The notes: generated from the letters alone by a model not told the origin. A stretch of DNA of 64,000 bases from Perognathus longimembris pacificus (GCF_023159225.1 NC_063168.1:46324562-46388561); one strand, 5' to 3'. Numbered from the stretch's first letter, positions 1-12,299 are shown. Translations and numbers: made by a program.

Positions 1-1789
1 TTTCCTGACTGACATTTCTGTCTGGTTCCTACAAGCTCATTCACTTCCATTTTCCTCCTTTAGCCAAAGTCTATCTGGAAGGAAGTGTGAGCAAGCCCAG
101 CCTGGAAAGGCAGCAGTAGCCATAACCGTCCCTTTCCCCCTAGCTGGTTATATTGGGCCCTCAGGTGCTGCCCCAAGAAATGCAGAAGGAGGGCCCTGGC
201 CCAGCTGCTTAGGGTAGAGTCCCTATGCTAGGGGAAGTGCCTCCCTGGTATCCAAAGGGCTCACAGAGCAGCCACAGCTGCTAGGCTATGTGTCAAGTGC
301 AAAACAAATCTCTCTTGTCACTGGAAAAGTTTCCCCAAGGGACACTGGAGTAAAGGATATTTATAGTTCTCACGTATGCATCCCTGAACTTGTGTGTTTA
401 AGTTAACAAACGTAGCAACCACATGCTCACAGCATACATATGGATGTTCCACACTAGGGTAGTAGCTAAATCTGGAACTCTAGGGATCCAAAACTCACCC
501 CAACACATATCCTCCTGAGTATAGGTATTCTGGGACCCAAGGATAAACTGGACCTCAGTGTTTCCCTCTTCAGGGTATCAAGTTCTGCTTTCCTGCCAAG
601 GATTAAGAGATCAGCCTGGAGCCTGCAGCTAGAGAGCAGCTTGCCAGGCAGCTCCCCGCCGGCTTGTCTGGGCAGAGAGAGCTTGTCCCACCTCTCTTTG
701 CTCTGAACAGTGCAGAGCGGGCAGACAAGTAACCTCTCCAAACCCGGCCTGAACGGCAATGGAGCTGTTGTAAACCTATGGTGAAGTCCTGAAAGCCAAG
801 CACAAAGGAGAAGCTCCACTAAGGCCTAAGAAGAAAATAAGACCTCCCCAGAAGGTCCCCAGTGAGGAGGAAGGTGCTTCTACAATTCCCACTCCAAAAC
901 ACTTGGCAGTCAAATGTCACAAGGCCCATGGACCACCCAGAAGCTCATCCAAGAGAGGAGAGCATTTTCTCTGACAGCAGTGCTTATTAAGTGAGCCGAG
1001 ACATTGAGGGATGTTCCTAAGCAGAGCACATGACAAGAACTGAAGGCCAACAGGCTCCTATACTCTCATTCTTCCCCCTCTCCCTCCACCTCCTTTCTTC
1101 CCTGTTCTAATAGCAGCAGAGGTCACTCTGCTCAAGGAGGCAAAAGGTCATCTGCAATATTCCCTTAACTTGCTTTGATTCCTAACATATAAATTGGACA
1201 AATAATGACTGTGGCTTTGAACTGGATAGGGTCATCGAAAAGGCCAAGCACTAGAGGTAGGGTACTGCTGTGCTATTTAATCAGTACAGCAAGTATCCAT
1301 GTGCATGGAGAGAAACAAGTGTTTTCCAGTGCTGAGAGCTTCCTGGCTCATCCTCTTACCTGAACTAAGCCTACAGATGTCCCTTTACTTCTCGAGATCT
1401 ACACAAAATTCTGAACTATTTTTCTGAGGTCAATGAATTGTAGGATCTGGAATCCAGCTTCATCCACACTTCTGCTGAAAACATTCAAGAATATGGTCTT
1501 CTAGTGGACTCAACTACCTCCAGGCAGAATACATGGTCCTCCTCCACCTGTGACAGCCCCCCAATGCTTCACCGAGGAGTATAATTTCTTGTAAGAGCCC
1601 TTACATATCTACCACATGCATAGAACAGTATCAGCTGCTTTTCCATAGGTTGAAGATTTTAAGACAGCAACTCTGTATCATAGATCCCCCCAAACCATAT
1701 TAATATTACAAAGAAGGTAAAGAGTAGCTAGAATTACACAATTAGTACAAGATGGAGATTAGACAATAAGATGGAGACTAGATTCTAAA

Positions 1790-2022
1790 ACTCATGTATG
1801 AGAAATGGTGGGACAAAGGGTGAACTAATGCAGCAGTATGATACTCACTGAACACTATGTTGAAAATGAACTATACAACTTGTGGGGGAGGAGAGTTGGG
1901 AGGGAAAAAACTGGGAGAAAATGAGGGAAGAGGTGACAGTGTTCAAAAAGAAATGTACTCATTACCTGACTTATGTAACTGTAACCCCTCTGTATATCAC
2001 CTTTACAATTAAAAAAACAAAC
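1790..2022 (+). mobile_element. 5'-truncated LINE-1, 3' UTR only
   Basis: The stretch ends in an A-rich tail (about 2010-2022) and closely resembles the 3' UTR end of the L1 copy that finishes at 22628. Both share a purine-rich segment (a G-rich run, then 'aaatgaggga'), then 'agaaatgta' and 'ctgtaacc-ctctgta', ending just before the poly(A). No ORF2 sequence is present, so this is a very short 5'-truncated insertion. The left boundary is uncertain and could lie near 1690. Confidence 0.6.
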
Positions 2023-2082
2023 CAAACTGGTGTGCAGCTTTTCTCTGCTACTCATCTAGAGATAGACATATTATAGATTGGA

Positions 2083-2163
2083 TGGTAAGTAGGTAGGTAG
2101 ACAGACATATTACTTACATCTAAACACATATATACATACGTGCATACACATATGTGTGTATTA
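2083..2163. repeat. Low-complexity GTAG / ACAT / CATA repeat
   Basis: Short degenerate tandem motifs (GTAG, then ACAT/CATA, ending in alternating TG) follow the L1 tail and precede a SINE. They look like an eroded microsatellite. Confidence 0.5.
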
Positions 2164-2221
2164 TTTACCATTATTTTTATTATACAAGGAATCTGTTACC
2201 AATTCATAAAGGTTTTCTTTC

Positions 2222-2463
2222 TTTTCTTTTTGGTCAGTCCTGGGGCTTGAACTCAGTGCTTAGACACTGTTCCTGAGCCTCTTTGTACTCAAAGCTAGCA
2301 CTCTACCACTTAAGCTACAGTGCCACTTCTGGCTTTTTCAGAGTAGTTTATTGAGATAAGAATCTCACAGACTTTTCTGCCCTGGCTTGTTTCCAACCAT
2401 GATCCTCAGATCTCAGCTTCCTGAGTAGCTAGGATTACAGGCATGAGCTACCAGCACCAGCCA
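2222..2463 (-). mobile_element. 7SL/B1-like + ID-like composite SINE, minus strand
   Basis: Read on the minus strand, the element begins with a B1/Alu-like 5' module ('CTGTAATCCTAGCTACTCAG' type). It ends with the ID-like 3' module ('GTGGCTCAAGTGGTAGAG' type) and a T-rich tract on the plus strand that is its tail. It is moderately diverged. This is the most common SINE in the window, with about 17 copies. Confidence 0.8.
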
Positions 2464-3004
2464 TAGAGATTCTTAAGTGCTCAAATATAACACAGAAATC
2501 TATCAAAGACATATGAATAGGCATCACATTGTTACCTATGCCAACATCAGCTGTGGTAGATTCCTATTTCTTAAATTTATTCTTTTGTACTACCTAGTAT
2601 AGTAGTATGTGCACAAAGGACACTTGTTATTTCATCTCATTATGGGTAATTGTGCTTATTAGTAATAAGAGATGAATTATTACTAGCTGATCAAAAGCCA
2701 AAAGTCACAGCAACTGGGAGAAACACAAAGGGAACTTAATTCGGGCAAACAGAGTTGCTGTAACATCACTGGGTAAAAAACAGTAACACTGGAGTCTTCA
2801 ACTGATCTTGTTTGTTGTATTCCTTATGCTCCTTAACTGGAAAAATGATGGCAGCACATGGAAAGCCCTGACTCTGTGAATGTGCTCACCTTTAGATTGA
2901 AGTTCTCCTGTCTTAGAATGACTGTGAAGATTCCAGGATCTACATCTAAGTGCATACAAATAATGCCACCAATTTCAAGGGTATCTCAGCACCTCCCATG
3001 ACAA

Positions 3005-3112
3005 GAGCAGATTTAGACCCAGGTTGTAAACCCAGTAGCATTTCTTAGCAGCTGTGTGACCAAAGGCAAGCAACCTAGCTTCTCTGAGTCCATTTCCCTG
3101 TCTGCAAAAACA
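3005..3112 (+). repeat. MIR SINE fragment
   Basis: The phrase 'agctgtgtgaccaaaggcaag' followed by 'cttctctgagtccatttccc' and 'ctgtctgcaaaaa' matches the central and 3' parts of the mammalian-wide MIR consensus in plus orientation. It is an ancient eutherian-wide repeat with no recognisable function here. Confidence 0.6.
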
Positions 3113-3422
3113 CAAGCTACCTATAACTTTACAAGTATTACTTTAAAGTAGTATTTGCACGTGGTTATCCCACTCCAGATATGCAGACGGGGCTTGGAGA
3201 ACAGTTTGATTTGAATTGCATAGAACAGCTCTGACACACACGCATGTCCAGCTGAAGAGGCTACTTGGACAAAAACATGATTTCAATACGTAAATACAAA
3301 GAAGAGGCAGTGAAAGGAGTTCAAATTAGAGACTTAAAAAAAAAACGACTTTCTTTTTATCCAATAATAACCAATAATGTTAACCTCTTATTTATCAAGT
3401 GTGCTTCTTAAAAGTTATTCTT

Positions 3423-3660
3423 GCCATGTGCCGGTGGCTCTCGCCTGTAATCCTAGCTACTCCGGTGGCTGAGATCTGAGGATTGCGGTTCAAAGCCAGC
3501 CGGGGTAGGAAAGTCTGTGAGACTCTTATCTTCAATTAACCACCAGAAAACAGGAAGTAGCGCTGTGGCTCAAGTGGTAAAGGGCTCTCCTTGAGCTAAA
3601 GAGCTCAGGGACAGTGCCCAGGCCCAGAGTTCAAGCCCCATGACTGACAAAAAAAAAAAA
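3423..3660 (+). mobile_element. 7SL/B1-like + ID-like composite SINE with target-site duplication
   Basis: A complete plus-strand copy: the B1-like 5' half 'gtggctctcgcctgtaatcc', a middle segment 'cttcaattaaccaccagaaa', the ID-like 3' half 'gctgtggctcaagtggtaaa' and an A tail. It is flanked by 13-bp direct repeats, aaaagttattctt (3410-3422) and aaaagttgttctt (3661-3673), which differ at one base. They mark L1-mediated insertion. Confidence 0.85.
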
Positions 3661-3944
3661 AAAAGTTGTTCTTATTTGACTGGGTAAATTCTGCTGAAAC
3701 TGGGCATGGAAAGCTGAGAACTAACTACAAGGACTTAAGCCTATTTGGTGATGTGGTAGATGGTCTCTGGCATCTAGAACTGCCAGTAGTTCTCCATCCT
3801 CAGATGTTCCTCTAACTTAGCAGTTCAGAAGCCAAGGCTACATCAAGATACCACACCCCCTGCAACAAACCATTTTTAGAATCTAACACAATCTGAGAAC
3901 CATAATTCTGGAAGCCAAATCTAGACATGCTACAAAGAGCAGCA

Positions 3945-4115
3945 CTCCCTTTACTGAGTACCAAGTATGTGCTATGCTCAGTACTTAGCATCTGGCATAC
4001 AGAGTCTGTGTATTTGTGGGAGGGGGGATTACCCCTTTCTTCAGATGAGGAAACTCAATTAACTGGACTTCCCCCCAAGTCACTGTCCAAGCCCTTCAGC
4101 TGCTAACATGTCTTC
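3945..4115 (-). repeat. MIR SINE fragment, reverse orientation
   Basis: 'ttactgagtaccaagtatgtgctatg', later 'cagatgaggaaactcaatt' and 'caagtcactgtccaagccc', is the reverse complement of the MIR consensus order. It is an old, diverged fragment. Confidence 0.55.
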
Positions 4116-5051
4116 AGGGACTCAAGTTAGCGTGGCACACAGAAATATCTTTCTTTCAGGTCAAATTACAGAACTGGGTTCTGTAAAACTTCATCACATA
4201 AAATCTGAGCCCCAGAGTAAAAAGTGGGTCTAGAAAGAGGGTTGAACTAGGACAAGGAGATAGATAAAAAGCCCTTAATCCTACAGAAGAAGCACAACCT
4301 GGTACTTCCAATTTGTAAACATTAGCCAGAAGCTGCAGTGGGAAGTGTTCTTTTTCTTTCTATACAATAATCTTTCCAAAGAAAACCCAGTCACCTGCCT
4401 TCCTGGGGGGGGGGGGGGCGTGTGTGGAGAGATAAAAGCGCTACCTCCACGATTCACCCTGAACTCCTAACCTTTTCCTATCCCACCCTAGGGAGTGGCT
4501 GAATGGTTGTTATTTCTTTTCTTTTTCCCTGCAGTCCTCTGGTAACACCACAAATTACGTTTTCAGGGACTGAGTCCCAGAGTGCAATGATGTTGTAATA
4601 AACATAACCAGGACCAAATGCCTTCCCATCATGTTAGATGATGCCATTTCCTACCAATCAGGTTCCTCGGGCAGGCAGACCACTCACCAATGAGAGACCA
4701 GACTGAGGGTGTGAGGGGGAGACCTGGTCATCTGCAACTAAAAATAAGGACGCTTCACCATTGGCTACTGCCACTTTGCAACAGGAGTTGGGACCCACAC
4801 GCCAGGCACCACACAGAAGGATCCACACAGGCACAAACTTTCACTTATCAGAGGTTCACATCGCTGGGCTGGCCTGCATTTTTTGTTTTGTTTTGTTTTG
4901 TTAATGTGCTGACTTGAGAAAAGACAGAATCCAGAGGGCTCTTCTAGAAGACAGATCCTCCCACCTAGACATCTCAATTTCCCCAGGCCCCCCAGAGCCA
5001 CACAGAATTGAGGGAAAGGAGGAGGTGTTGGCTAGAGGCCAAGACACTCAC

Positions 5052-5110
5052 CTGTCCAGCTGTGTCATAGAGTCCCAGGAGGTACTGCTTGCCCCCAACG
5101 GTGACGCTGA
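5052..5110 (-). CDS. RHOQ: RHOQ exon 2: Rho GTPase TC10, residues 48-67
   Basis: This 59-nt exon on the minus strand is bounded by a consensus acceptor (CTTGTAG, complement ending at 5111) and donor (GTGAGT, complement 5046-5051). It supplies two bases of codon 48 and runs VSVTVGGKQYLLGLYDTAGQ. It ends exactly after Q67, the catalytic glutamine equivalent to Ras Q61, in the DTAGQ switch II motif. The phase (1 nt carried from exon 1) joins perfectly to exon 1. RHOQ is a plasma-membrane Rho-family GTPase known for roles in insulin-stimulated GLUT4 trafficking, actin dynamics and exocyst recruitment. The protein start matches the known RHOQ sequence rather than its paralogues RHOJ or CDC42. The later exons (G4/G5 motifs, C-terminal CAAX box) are outside the window. 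Confidence 0.95.
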
Positions 5111-5646
5111 CTACAAGGACAGAAATGGGGGCGGGGAGAGAGGCTCACAGTGATCCAGGCTCCGGGACGTTACCACTCCTACCCAAACCCTCCTCTCCCA
5201 ACCCTGCTGGAGTCATGTAGGCACTCCCCGGAAATGTCACCCCCTTTTTCTTTGTGTCCACCTCACTGGGAAGTGGCCTAAAATCGAGGTGTGATGTAGC
5301 CCCCCAGCTGTCCAGCCGTTTCTCCTCGCCAGTCCCCAGAGCCACGTCTGGCCTGGGACCCTGAAATATCCGCCCCCTCCACCCCCATGTCTTGGGGCAG
5401 TAGGGGAGGAGGGTGCGGGAAGGTCAGAGGCGCGGGGCTGGGGGGATTGGGGTGTATGGGAAGAGAGGTGGGCCGCGGCCAGGGGTGGTCCTGGACGCGG
5501 CTCCGAGGCAGGGCTGCCTGGCGGAGGGCGCAGCGGGGGTTCGGAGGGGAGCACGCTCCGGGGAGGCAGCGTGGGGGGCTCCACCAAAGTTGCTCCAAAG
5601 TTCCCGGCCCGGAGAGCAGCCCCTTGGTCCGCATTCCGAGTCTTAC
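5111..5646 (-). other. RHOQ: RHOQ intron 1 (536 nt, GC-rich)
   Basis: This short intron has a GTAAGA donor (complement 5641-5646) and a polypyrimidine tract with TAG acceptor (complement 5111-5112). Its upper part lies in the CpG island. Long open frames on both strands here result from high GC content and show no homology that I recognise. Confidence 0.9.
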
Positions 5647-6690
5647 CTGCGTAGTGGTCGAAGACGGTGGGCACGTACTCCTCGGGGAAGGCGTCGTTGG
5701 CATAGCTCATGAGCAGGCACGTCTTGCCCACCGCCCCGTCGCCGACCACCACGCACTTGAGCATCAGCGCGCCGGGCCCGTGAGCCATGCTGCGGCCGGC
5801 CGGCCTCCGGGCATGGTCCCCCCGGAGCCCCCGCCCCGGCCCCGCGCTCAGCCCCAGCCCGCTTGGGGGCTCCGCCGCCGCCGCCGCTCCGCGCAGCAGG
5901 GCCGCCCCCCCGGCCCCATGCAGCGACGCCCCTCGCGGGAGGGGAGGGGGCGGCGGGCCCGGGGCGCGGCTGCCGCCTCGGTCGCTGCCCAGATCCCCGC
6001 CCTGGCCCTGGTCCCCGCGCCCTCCCGCTGCCCCCGCCGCCCGGAGCCCGCGCCCTCTCCCCGGCCCGGCCTCCCCCGGAGGATCCGCTGGATCATAAGA
6101 CTGTCGGGCCCCGGGGGAGTCGGCAACTTTGGGGAGGGCGGCGGAGGGGAGGGGCCAGGCGGCTCTCCCCGCCCCGCGCCGGCCCGGGTCCCCGCCCGAC
6201 TCGGCCTCGGAGGAGGGCGGGCCCCGGCGCCTCCCCGGAGTGCGGGCGGCCCACCCCGCGCCCGCGCCCGCCGGTCCCCGCGACCCCGCCCCGCTGCCGC
6301 CGCGGAGCCCTGCGGCTCGGCCCTGCTCGAGCCCCGGCGAGGCGGGCGCGAAGGGGTGGGGAGGAGGAGCGCACGCCGGGCGGGGGGTAGGGGGCGCGAG
6401 GGAGGGAGGGGCCTGGGGGAGGGGGTCGGCGGGGAGCGCGCACTGGGAGGCGAGGGCTCCTCGCCAAAGTGCCCGCAGCACCCGGAAGCGTCCACAGGCC
6501 CCGATGCCGGGAGAAGATGCGGAGGCCTGGGGTAGGGGGGGGGCGGCGACGGCGGGGGGGTTGTGGGGGGGGGCGGGAGCCACGACGACTTCAGCGATGA
6601 CGCAATAGCCCGGCGAATTTATGCGTGTACATCTCAACTCCACCCGGAAGGACGGAGCCATCCTCAGGGCCGCCAAGTGCACAACGGAAC
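5390..6690. promoter_or_regulatory. RHOQ: CpG island, RHOQ promoter / 5' UTR / exon 1
   Basis: About 1.3 kb of very GC-rich, CpG-dense sequence surrounds RHOQ exon 1, with many GGGCGG/CCGCCC Sp1-type boxes and no obvious TATA box. At the distal end, 'gatgacgcaatagc' (about 6596-6609) contains TGACGCAA, an ATF/CREB-C/EBP-type site. The island gives way abruptly to AT-richer DNA with a run of about 20 A near 6942-6962. The transcription start cannot be fixed from sequence. The island is the natural promoter for RHOQ leftward and may also serve ATP6V1E2 rightward (inference from gene orientation). Confidence 0.8.
5647..5788 (-). CDS. RHOQ: RHOQ exon 1: Rho GTPase TC10, residues 1-47
   Basis: Coding part of exon 1 on the minus strand, ATG complement at 5786-5788. 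It encodes the TC10 N-terminus [12 protein letters not shown], which is longer than that of CDC42 and diagnostic for RHOQ. It then gives the P-loop GDGAVGKT (residues 16-23) that binds GTP phosphates, and the switch I effector loop YVPTVFDHY (38-46) with Mg-coordinating T41. The exon ends one base into codon 48 at a GTAAGA donor. The start was chosen because MAHG is the conserved start. The frame stays open far upstream only because the CpG island has few stop codons. No disabling change is seen. Expression is presumably driven by the surrounding CpG island. Confidence 0.97.
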
Positions 6691-7734
6691 TGGAAAATCA
6701 GGAGGAAAGCTAGGCCAAGACGGTTAAAAAAAACCCAAAACACCAGCTAGAGAGGGGCGCGGAGTGGCGTGGGAGTGGGGGCGGGCCCCCGAGCTGCAAA
6801 GCGGGGAGTCCTGTTCTTGCTGGATCCGGCGCATCGCACCCCACGCCTTTGACAGCACGAGCTCCAGTCGTTTTCCTGGGAAACTGAAAAAACGAAGGGA
6901 GGCGACAGCGCATTGAACCGCTGAAGCACCCCCTGAGCAACCAAAAAAAAAAAAAAAAAAAAGGAAGAAGAAAAGGTCCCTGTGGGCTTTGGGCTGGGCC
7001 GGTGTACCTGTGCTCCCCCTGGAGGCGACATTCTCCGAGGCCTCCTTTTTGTCCCAAGTGTCCAAAGTATTCGGTTGTGATCCCTGAGAAGACTTACAAC
7101 ACCAGAGCTCTAAGACTTGGCCTGCGATCCGGGCGGCAACCCCGGGCCCCGCTGCCTGGCAAAGATTGGAAGTATCACGGTGTGGCTAGGGCCAAGAGCG
7201 CTGCATTGAACCTCAGGCATTGAGGCCAGGGCACCCTCCACGCTGGCACTGCACCCCATCTCTAACTTGCTGACATGAGGGAAATCGCTTCCTCTCATCG
7301 ATTCATGCCAGCAGAAAAAAATGCTGTGTGAAAAGACAGCGAGGGTAGAGGTCAGTAGGACCCTCCCTTAGGTTGTAGGTGAGGAAACAAGTGACTATTG
7401 CAAAGGTTTCCAGTTACTGGTGGTGTTCAAAGACTTGAAGCACACTGGAGGAAATGCCCATGCTAGGTCTTCATGCCTTCATTCCCAGGCCAGGCCTCAA
7501 TTCTCAAACCCGAGTCTCATTTCCACTCTCCCAGGAAGACTTTGAAGATTACTGTAAATTCCCTGTGGCTTCACACTAAGCTCTCTCAGACCCCACCCCT
7601 TTATTTTAAGTGTAGGTGTTTATTCTGGCTTTTCCTTCCTTTGTCAGCAGGCCCATTTGAGTAGGCTGCGTTTGCTGGAGCTAGTATCCTGAAAGAAGAG
7701 TCTATGGGAGAGGTTTAGGAGCTGTGGGAAGGCA

Positions 7735-7845
7735 CTTAGCCAGGAAATTGTCTCTGACACAAGTTAACAGCGTTATCCTTTGTGTGTCCCACACCATCTC
7801 TGAGCTTCAGTTTTCTATTGTATAAATGTGAGGGACTTCGGATTA
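7735..7845 (+). repeat. MIR SINE fragment
   Basis: 'gagcttcagttttctattgtataaatgtgaggg', preceded by a degraded 'gacacaagttaac' region, matches the 3' half of MIR in plus orientation. It is diverged. Confidence 0.45.
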
Positions 7846-9714
7846 GGGACACTTGGAAAAGCTCAGAAAATGTTAAACCACTCCAAGTGGGGAATTGATG
7901 TGGGATGAATCATGCAATGGTGACTTCATTGGCGACAGTGACCTCATTCCCTTGGCTCACAGTAATGCCAAACAGACTGCCAAGAATACTTAGAACTCTG
8001 GAGCTGATCCTCTGGTGTGGACGTGGGGTGAAAAGGGGGGGTGAGTATCTGCAATACCCCATTCTCGTGGGCTCTTGCCAGCTTTAGCCAGAATAATCAA
8101 ACAGACCCCTATAGGAACCTGACTTTCCCATAATCAAAGAAAACAATACTGCAAGTGGTTTAAAAAATGTTCTCAAATGTCAATGATTTGACAGACAGGA
8201 GGCAATTTTGTCTCTAAGCATCTCATAGACCACTACTTGCTTTTCTTTTTTTATTCCTTTTGTTTGAATTGAAAGTATTAAAACAGACTCAGGTTTGTGT
8301 AAGAACAGTGAACTTTTCTATGGAGCGTTCTCCTTTTCTTTTTCCACTACTCCTTCCTTCCTCCTTGTTATTGATTCATTCTGTATTTCATTTAACAAGC
8401 ATGCATTGAGTTCTGCTAGAAGACCGGCTTTATTCCTGGGCAGAAGATCTGGCAAGCCACAGTCACTGGAGGGGGGCGGGCGGAAAGGAACTGATGAGCA
8501 AACAGATAATTACTATATAATGTGATCAGTTCTGTGGTAGGGAATAAAGAACAGGCTTCTGGAAGTGCAGAGGAGGCAGCGTGCATAGCTGTGGGTGTGC
8601 TGAAGAAGGATTTGCAGAAGTAGTGTCACTGGCTTATGAGGCTGATAAGAGTGAGGGAAGAAGGCCTGGAATGGCAGAGGGCGCCGAAGCAGGGCAAAAA
8701 GAACATACATAACTTCCTGTGACATCTGAGGTGACAGAGGGCAGGGTTAGTAGTGTACTGGAGCTGGTTTGTATTGAAACTGGGTATCATAGAATGCAAT
8801 CAGTCTTGGACCTTCTGAAAGCCATGTAAAGGCCATCAGAAAACAGTGACTTTATCCAGGTTTGGCAGCCAATGTTTCATATAAAGGCAAAAGGCCAGGG
8901 CTAAGGGAACTGCTGAAGGAGAGATCTGGCCAATACACTACCCACAAACATGGCAACTCTGATTTCATTACAAAATGAGACACAACTTCTTATCATGAAT
9001 GTGACTTCTGCTTGTCCATTCAGAAGGGGCCACCTTAATCCCCACTGTAAGAGATGAAGGCATTATCTAGGCAAGTAGTGGTCCTGGACATGAAGTTATG
9101 AGGAAGCACAAAGACAGAGTTTGCTAAACATCTTCTGTGTATGGTAGCTATGTACTCTCTGGGTGCTTGATGTTCACTGATATAGGTCATACTATTTCTT
9201 CTCCAAACTGGCAGAGCAAGGCAAAGATTTGTAGAGAATAGCTATTGATTTGTCTATCCAAAACAATACCATCTGCTTCCACTAACTGTTCTTTCTAGTT
9301 TAATCTTTGTCATCATGTGGTTTAGCCAGAAGCTACCTGTTCTGTTGACTCACCTAGGTGGACCCTGATCCAAAATGAGACAAGCCACACTTATTTCTCC
9401 AAATTCGGAATGTGGGATTCACAGCACAAGTGTCTCCCCTTTTACTACCTAAGCTGGATCATGTAGACCTAAAAGCTCCAGACATTTCTAAATCACCAAC
9501 CCAACAAAACAAAGCTCAATTACAGAGAGGAATTATGATAGATAGATGACCCACACACCTCCAGTGGGAAAGTGGAAATAGGTCATTTGTGAGGTGTTTT
9601 TAATTCTATTTATTCCTAAAACCTAAATATACTGGCATTCTTTAGTTGGTCACTTGAATTATTGCATCTCTACTTTGTGTCTAGAGAGTTTAGATTAATT
9701 TTCTGTCATCATTA

Positions 9715-9800
9715 TAGTTAAGTGCTATGCAGAGATTAAGAAACTTGCCCCAAATCACACACAATTTAGTGGCAGAGATAGGTTTCAAAATTATCTGTCC
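9715..9800 (-). repeat. MIR SINE fragment, reverse orientation
   Basis: 'gagattaagaaacttgcccc' followed by 'aaatcacacacaatttagtg' and 'gcagagataggtttcaaa' is the reverse complement of the MIR core. Confidence 0.5.
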
Positions 9801-12299
9801 TCAGAGCTTGGGCTGCTTGCTACGTTCCATGCCAACAAGGTATCAAAAACTTTTGAGTAGAAAAATGACACATTCAATCTGTCATTTGAGAAGATCATTC
9901 TAGGTCTAGAGTGTGGGTTTGAAGAGTGGGAAATTCAGAAAGACTTGGGGGAAAGATCACATGTATGAATATGAAAAGGATAGTGCGTTTACATGACAAA
10001 ATCCACAGGGCTTGGTATGGGGAAGACTTGCACCAGCCTTCATTTACCACATTTCATGATAGATTTCCCCTTGACCCACTCATTGAACAAAACATTGAAC
10101 TTCCTCAGATTAGATTAACTTACTTGATTCCTAAACCCAAGCAAAATGTGTAGTGTTGTTTCAGGTGTGGTCTATTGTCCATTCCTAAAACCATCATTAT
10201 GACTAGAGATTGGGGGTCTCCTGATTGTTCCTATCAGTCTTCCCCAGTCAGGCATGGAGTTTCACTTTCATCCAGATTCTGGGGTTCCAACATGGCAGAT
10301 GGTTGGTATGGAGGGGAATTTACACTGGGGAAGGCAACCAACAATATCCATTACATCTGGGTTGTTACTCCTCTAAGTTCGTAGGCCTCCCCAAGATACA
10401 GGGAACTAAAGAATTTGAGGAAAGAAGCAAGTGGCAAGAAGAGAGGAAGGTGAGAAGAATCCATATTAAACTCATGATTTGGTCCCAATTCCATTTAGTT
10501 GGTCAATACAAGAGGCCATGCATACTACAAATCACCCATTCTTGGTCTGTCTCTTCTCCCTTACTGAACCTCCTTCATAGAAGTTATCAATAAGGAAGTA
10601 AAATGATTACCATCCATTTATCTCAGTGTTGCCCTGCTCTTCCGTGGTGTTTCTTTCCTCTACATCAAGCCATTTGCCACACCTATTCCTCTTTTCTTTT
10701 GTACTTACACTTCCTACTTGCCTCTTTTCCTCTCAGGACTCAAACACCATGTATATTGCACATTATTTCAAGCTAAAGTATCCATATCTTAAACACAGCA
10801 ATTTCTTTCTTCAAGGTCAGTAATTTCTAATAATCAGAATTATTTTTAATCTAGTGAGATTATCCAGTTGGAATATATCTACACCCCCCCCATTTTTGTC
10901 CTAGTTCATTTTCTTGTTTATTATCCCTTAGATACTCAGAGTCCCAACTTCTGAGAATCCCGAGGCAAATTACCCTAAAAGTGTATTACCATCTCCATAT
11001 CTTTCTTCTGTTGCAACCTGAACTCAGGAGACCAGTTGTTATGACTGGTCATGTTGCCACCATTGCTGAACTCTTAAGATAAGACCCTTCCTTAGGGGTT
11101 GCTGGATCTGGGTGTGACAGTTTCAGAGAAGGCTGAATCACGGATCCATCTTCTAGATATGAAATCAGTAATTATATTGCCTGTGTGACCATCTCATGAC
11201 TCACTTAGGGATTACAGTTCTTCTCTAATGGATGTGTCGACCTCTTCACAGCAGAACCACATCTTGAGTTTGGAGAGTCTTATACTTGGTAAGTCTCGGT
11301 GAAAGAAAAGAGAGCCTTTATAGAAGCTGCAAGTTACAGAGGCTTGCTTTCCTTGTAAGACTGAACTGCTAGTGAAACCACAGTTAAATACAAGGCACAC
11401 GCTCTCTCTCTCTCTGGAGACTCAGCTTCAGTGGTGGGCACACAGTTCAGTTCCTGACACAGGAAGTGGTACATCAGGGCAAGCAGTGATGGTGGATGTG
11501 GTATAATCAAGTTCCTGATTTAGAACTGACAGACATACTCATGGTTATCTAGAGCTTGATGACAAGCAATAGGAGTGGTTTTTCTCACTGGAAAGTCCTG
11601 AGGTTAAGTGTTAGACACCATTTCTACTGGAGCAGCTTTTTTAGCCTTCATACAATCTTGTGAGCTACCTAGTTCCTCATAAGAGTCCTTTTTTTTTTTT
11701 TTTGCTTAATTATCCACAGATGGTTTCTGTTGCTTGCAACTTAGTCCTCAAAGAAAGTTGGAGAAGCAATATAGATTCCCACTTCTCTCCATATAGATTT
11801 CCACTTCTGTGATACTCAGGTAACTGATGCTAGACTTATTTTCCTAATGTAAGCAACTCAAAAATGCACAATGTGTGTGCAGTCATTGTTTTGAGACATT
11901 AGTCAACATGTAGCATGGGATCGTGTTTCTGGAAAAAGAGAGCAAGCTCTACTATCACCCTAACTTCCTATAGAAACACTTTCTGAATGAAGCATGCTGG
12001 GAGAGAAGCCACAAGTAGATCACATTGGTCTTGCTCAGCTGTGAACATCACTGGGGACACTTTCAAATGCAGAGGAAAGAATATGGAAGCAAAAAAGCAT
12101 TCCTGAAATCCTTTGATTTATTGTTGAACACTCAGTTGCACATACTTTGGGTGACCTCCACAAGGGTGGGCCAAGAACTACCAGGGAACGGATTGGCTCC
12201 CAGCATTTACACAGGGATGGAAGATGTTTGAATGTCAACCTACAAATGTGAAGAGACCTTGTCAAATGCCCAGAGAGTTCATAGACACTATGTAAGTGT

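Larger units (their letters stand above)
1..5051 (-). other. RHOQ: RHOQ intron 2 (partial, runs off the left edge)
   Basis: Read on the minus strand, this sequence follows the GT donor of RHOQ exon 2 (GTGAGT, complement at 5046-5051). I looked for the next RHOQ exon, which should begin with EDYDRLRPL after Q67, and did not find it, so the intron continues past position 1. The interval holds an L1 3' UTR fragment, two SINEs, two MIR fragments and a run of about 14 G at 4405-4418, each listed separately where useful. I see no other gene signal in it. Short open frames here are isolated and unconserved in appearance. Confidence 0.75.

Noticed and set aside
1..5051. RHOQ exon 3
   Set aside because: I searched by eye on the minus strand for sequence encoding EDYDRLRPLSY and found none. 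The exon must lie beyond position 1.
5237..6682. Several long overlapping frames in the CpG island, up to 481 codons
   Set aside because: They reflect extreme GC content. Only the short RHOQ exon 1 portion (5647-5788) is a real coding segment.
9926..10593. Two short plus-strand frames (75 and 122 codons) in intergenic sequence
   Set aside because: They are isolated, without splice or homology support. The surrounding DNA looks like old unclassified repeat.
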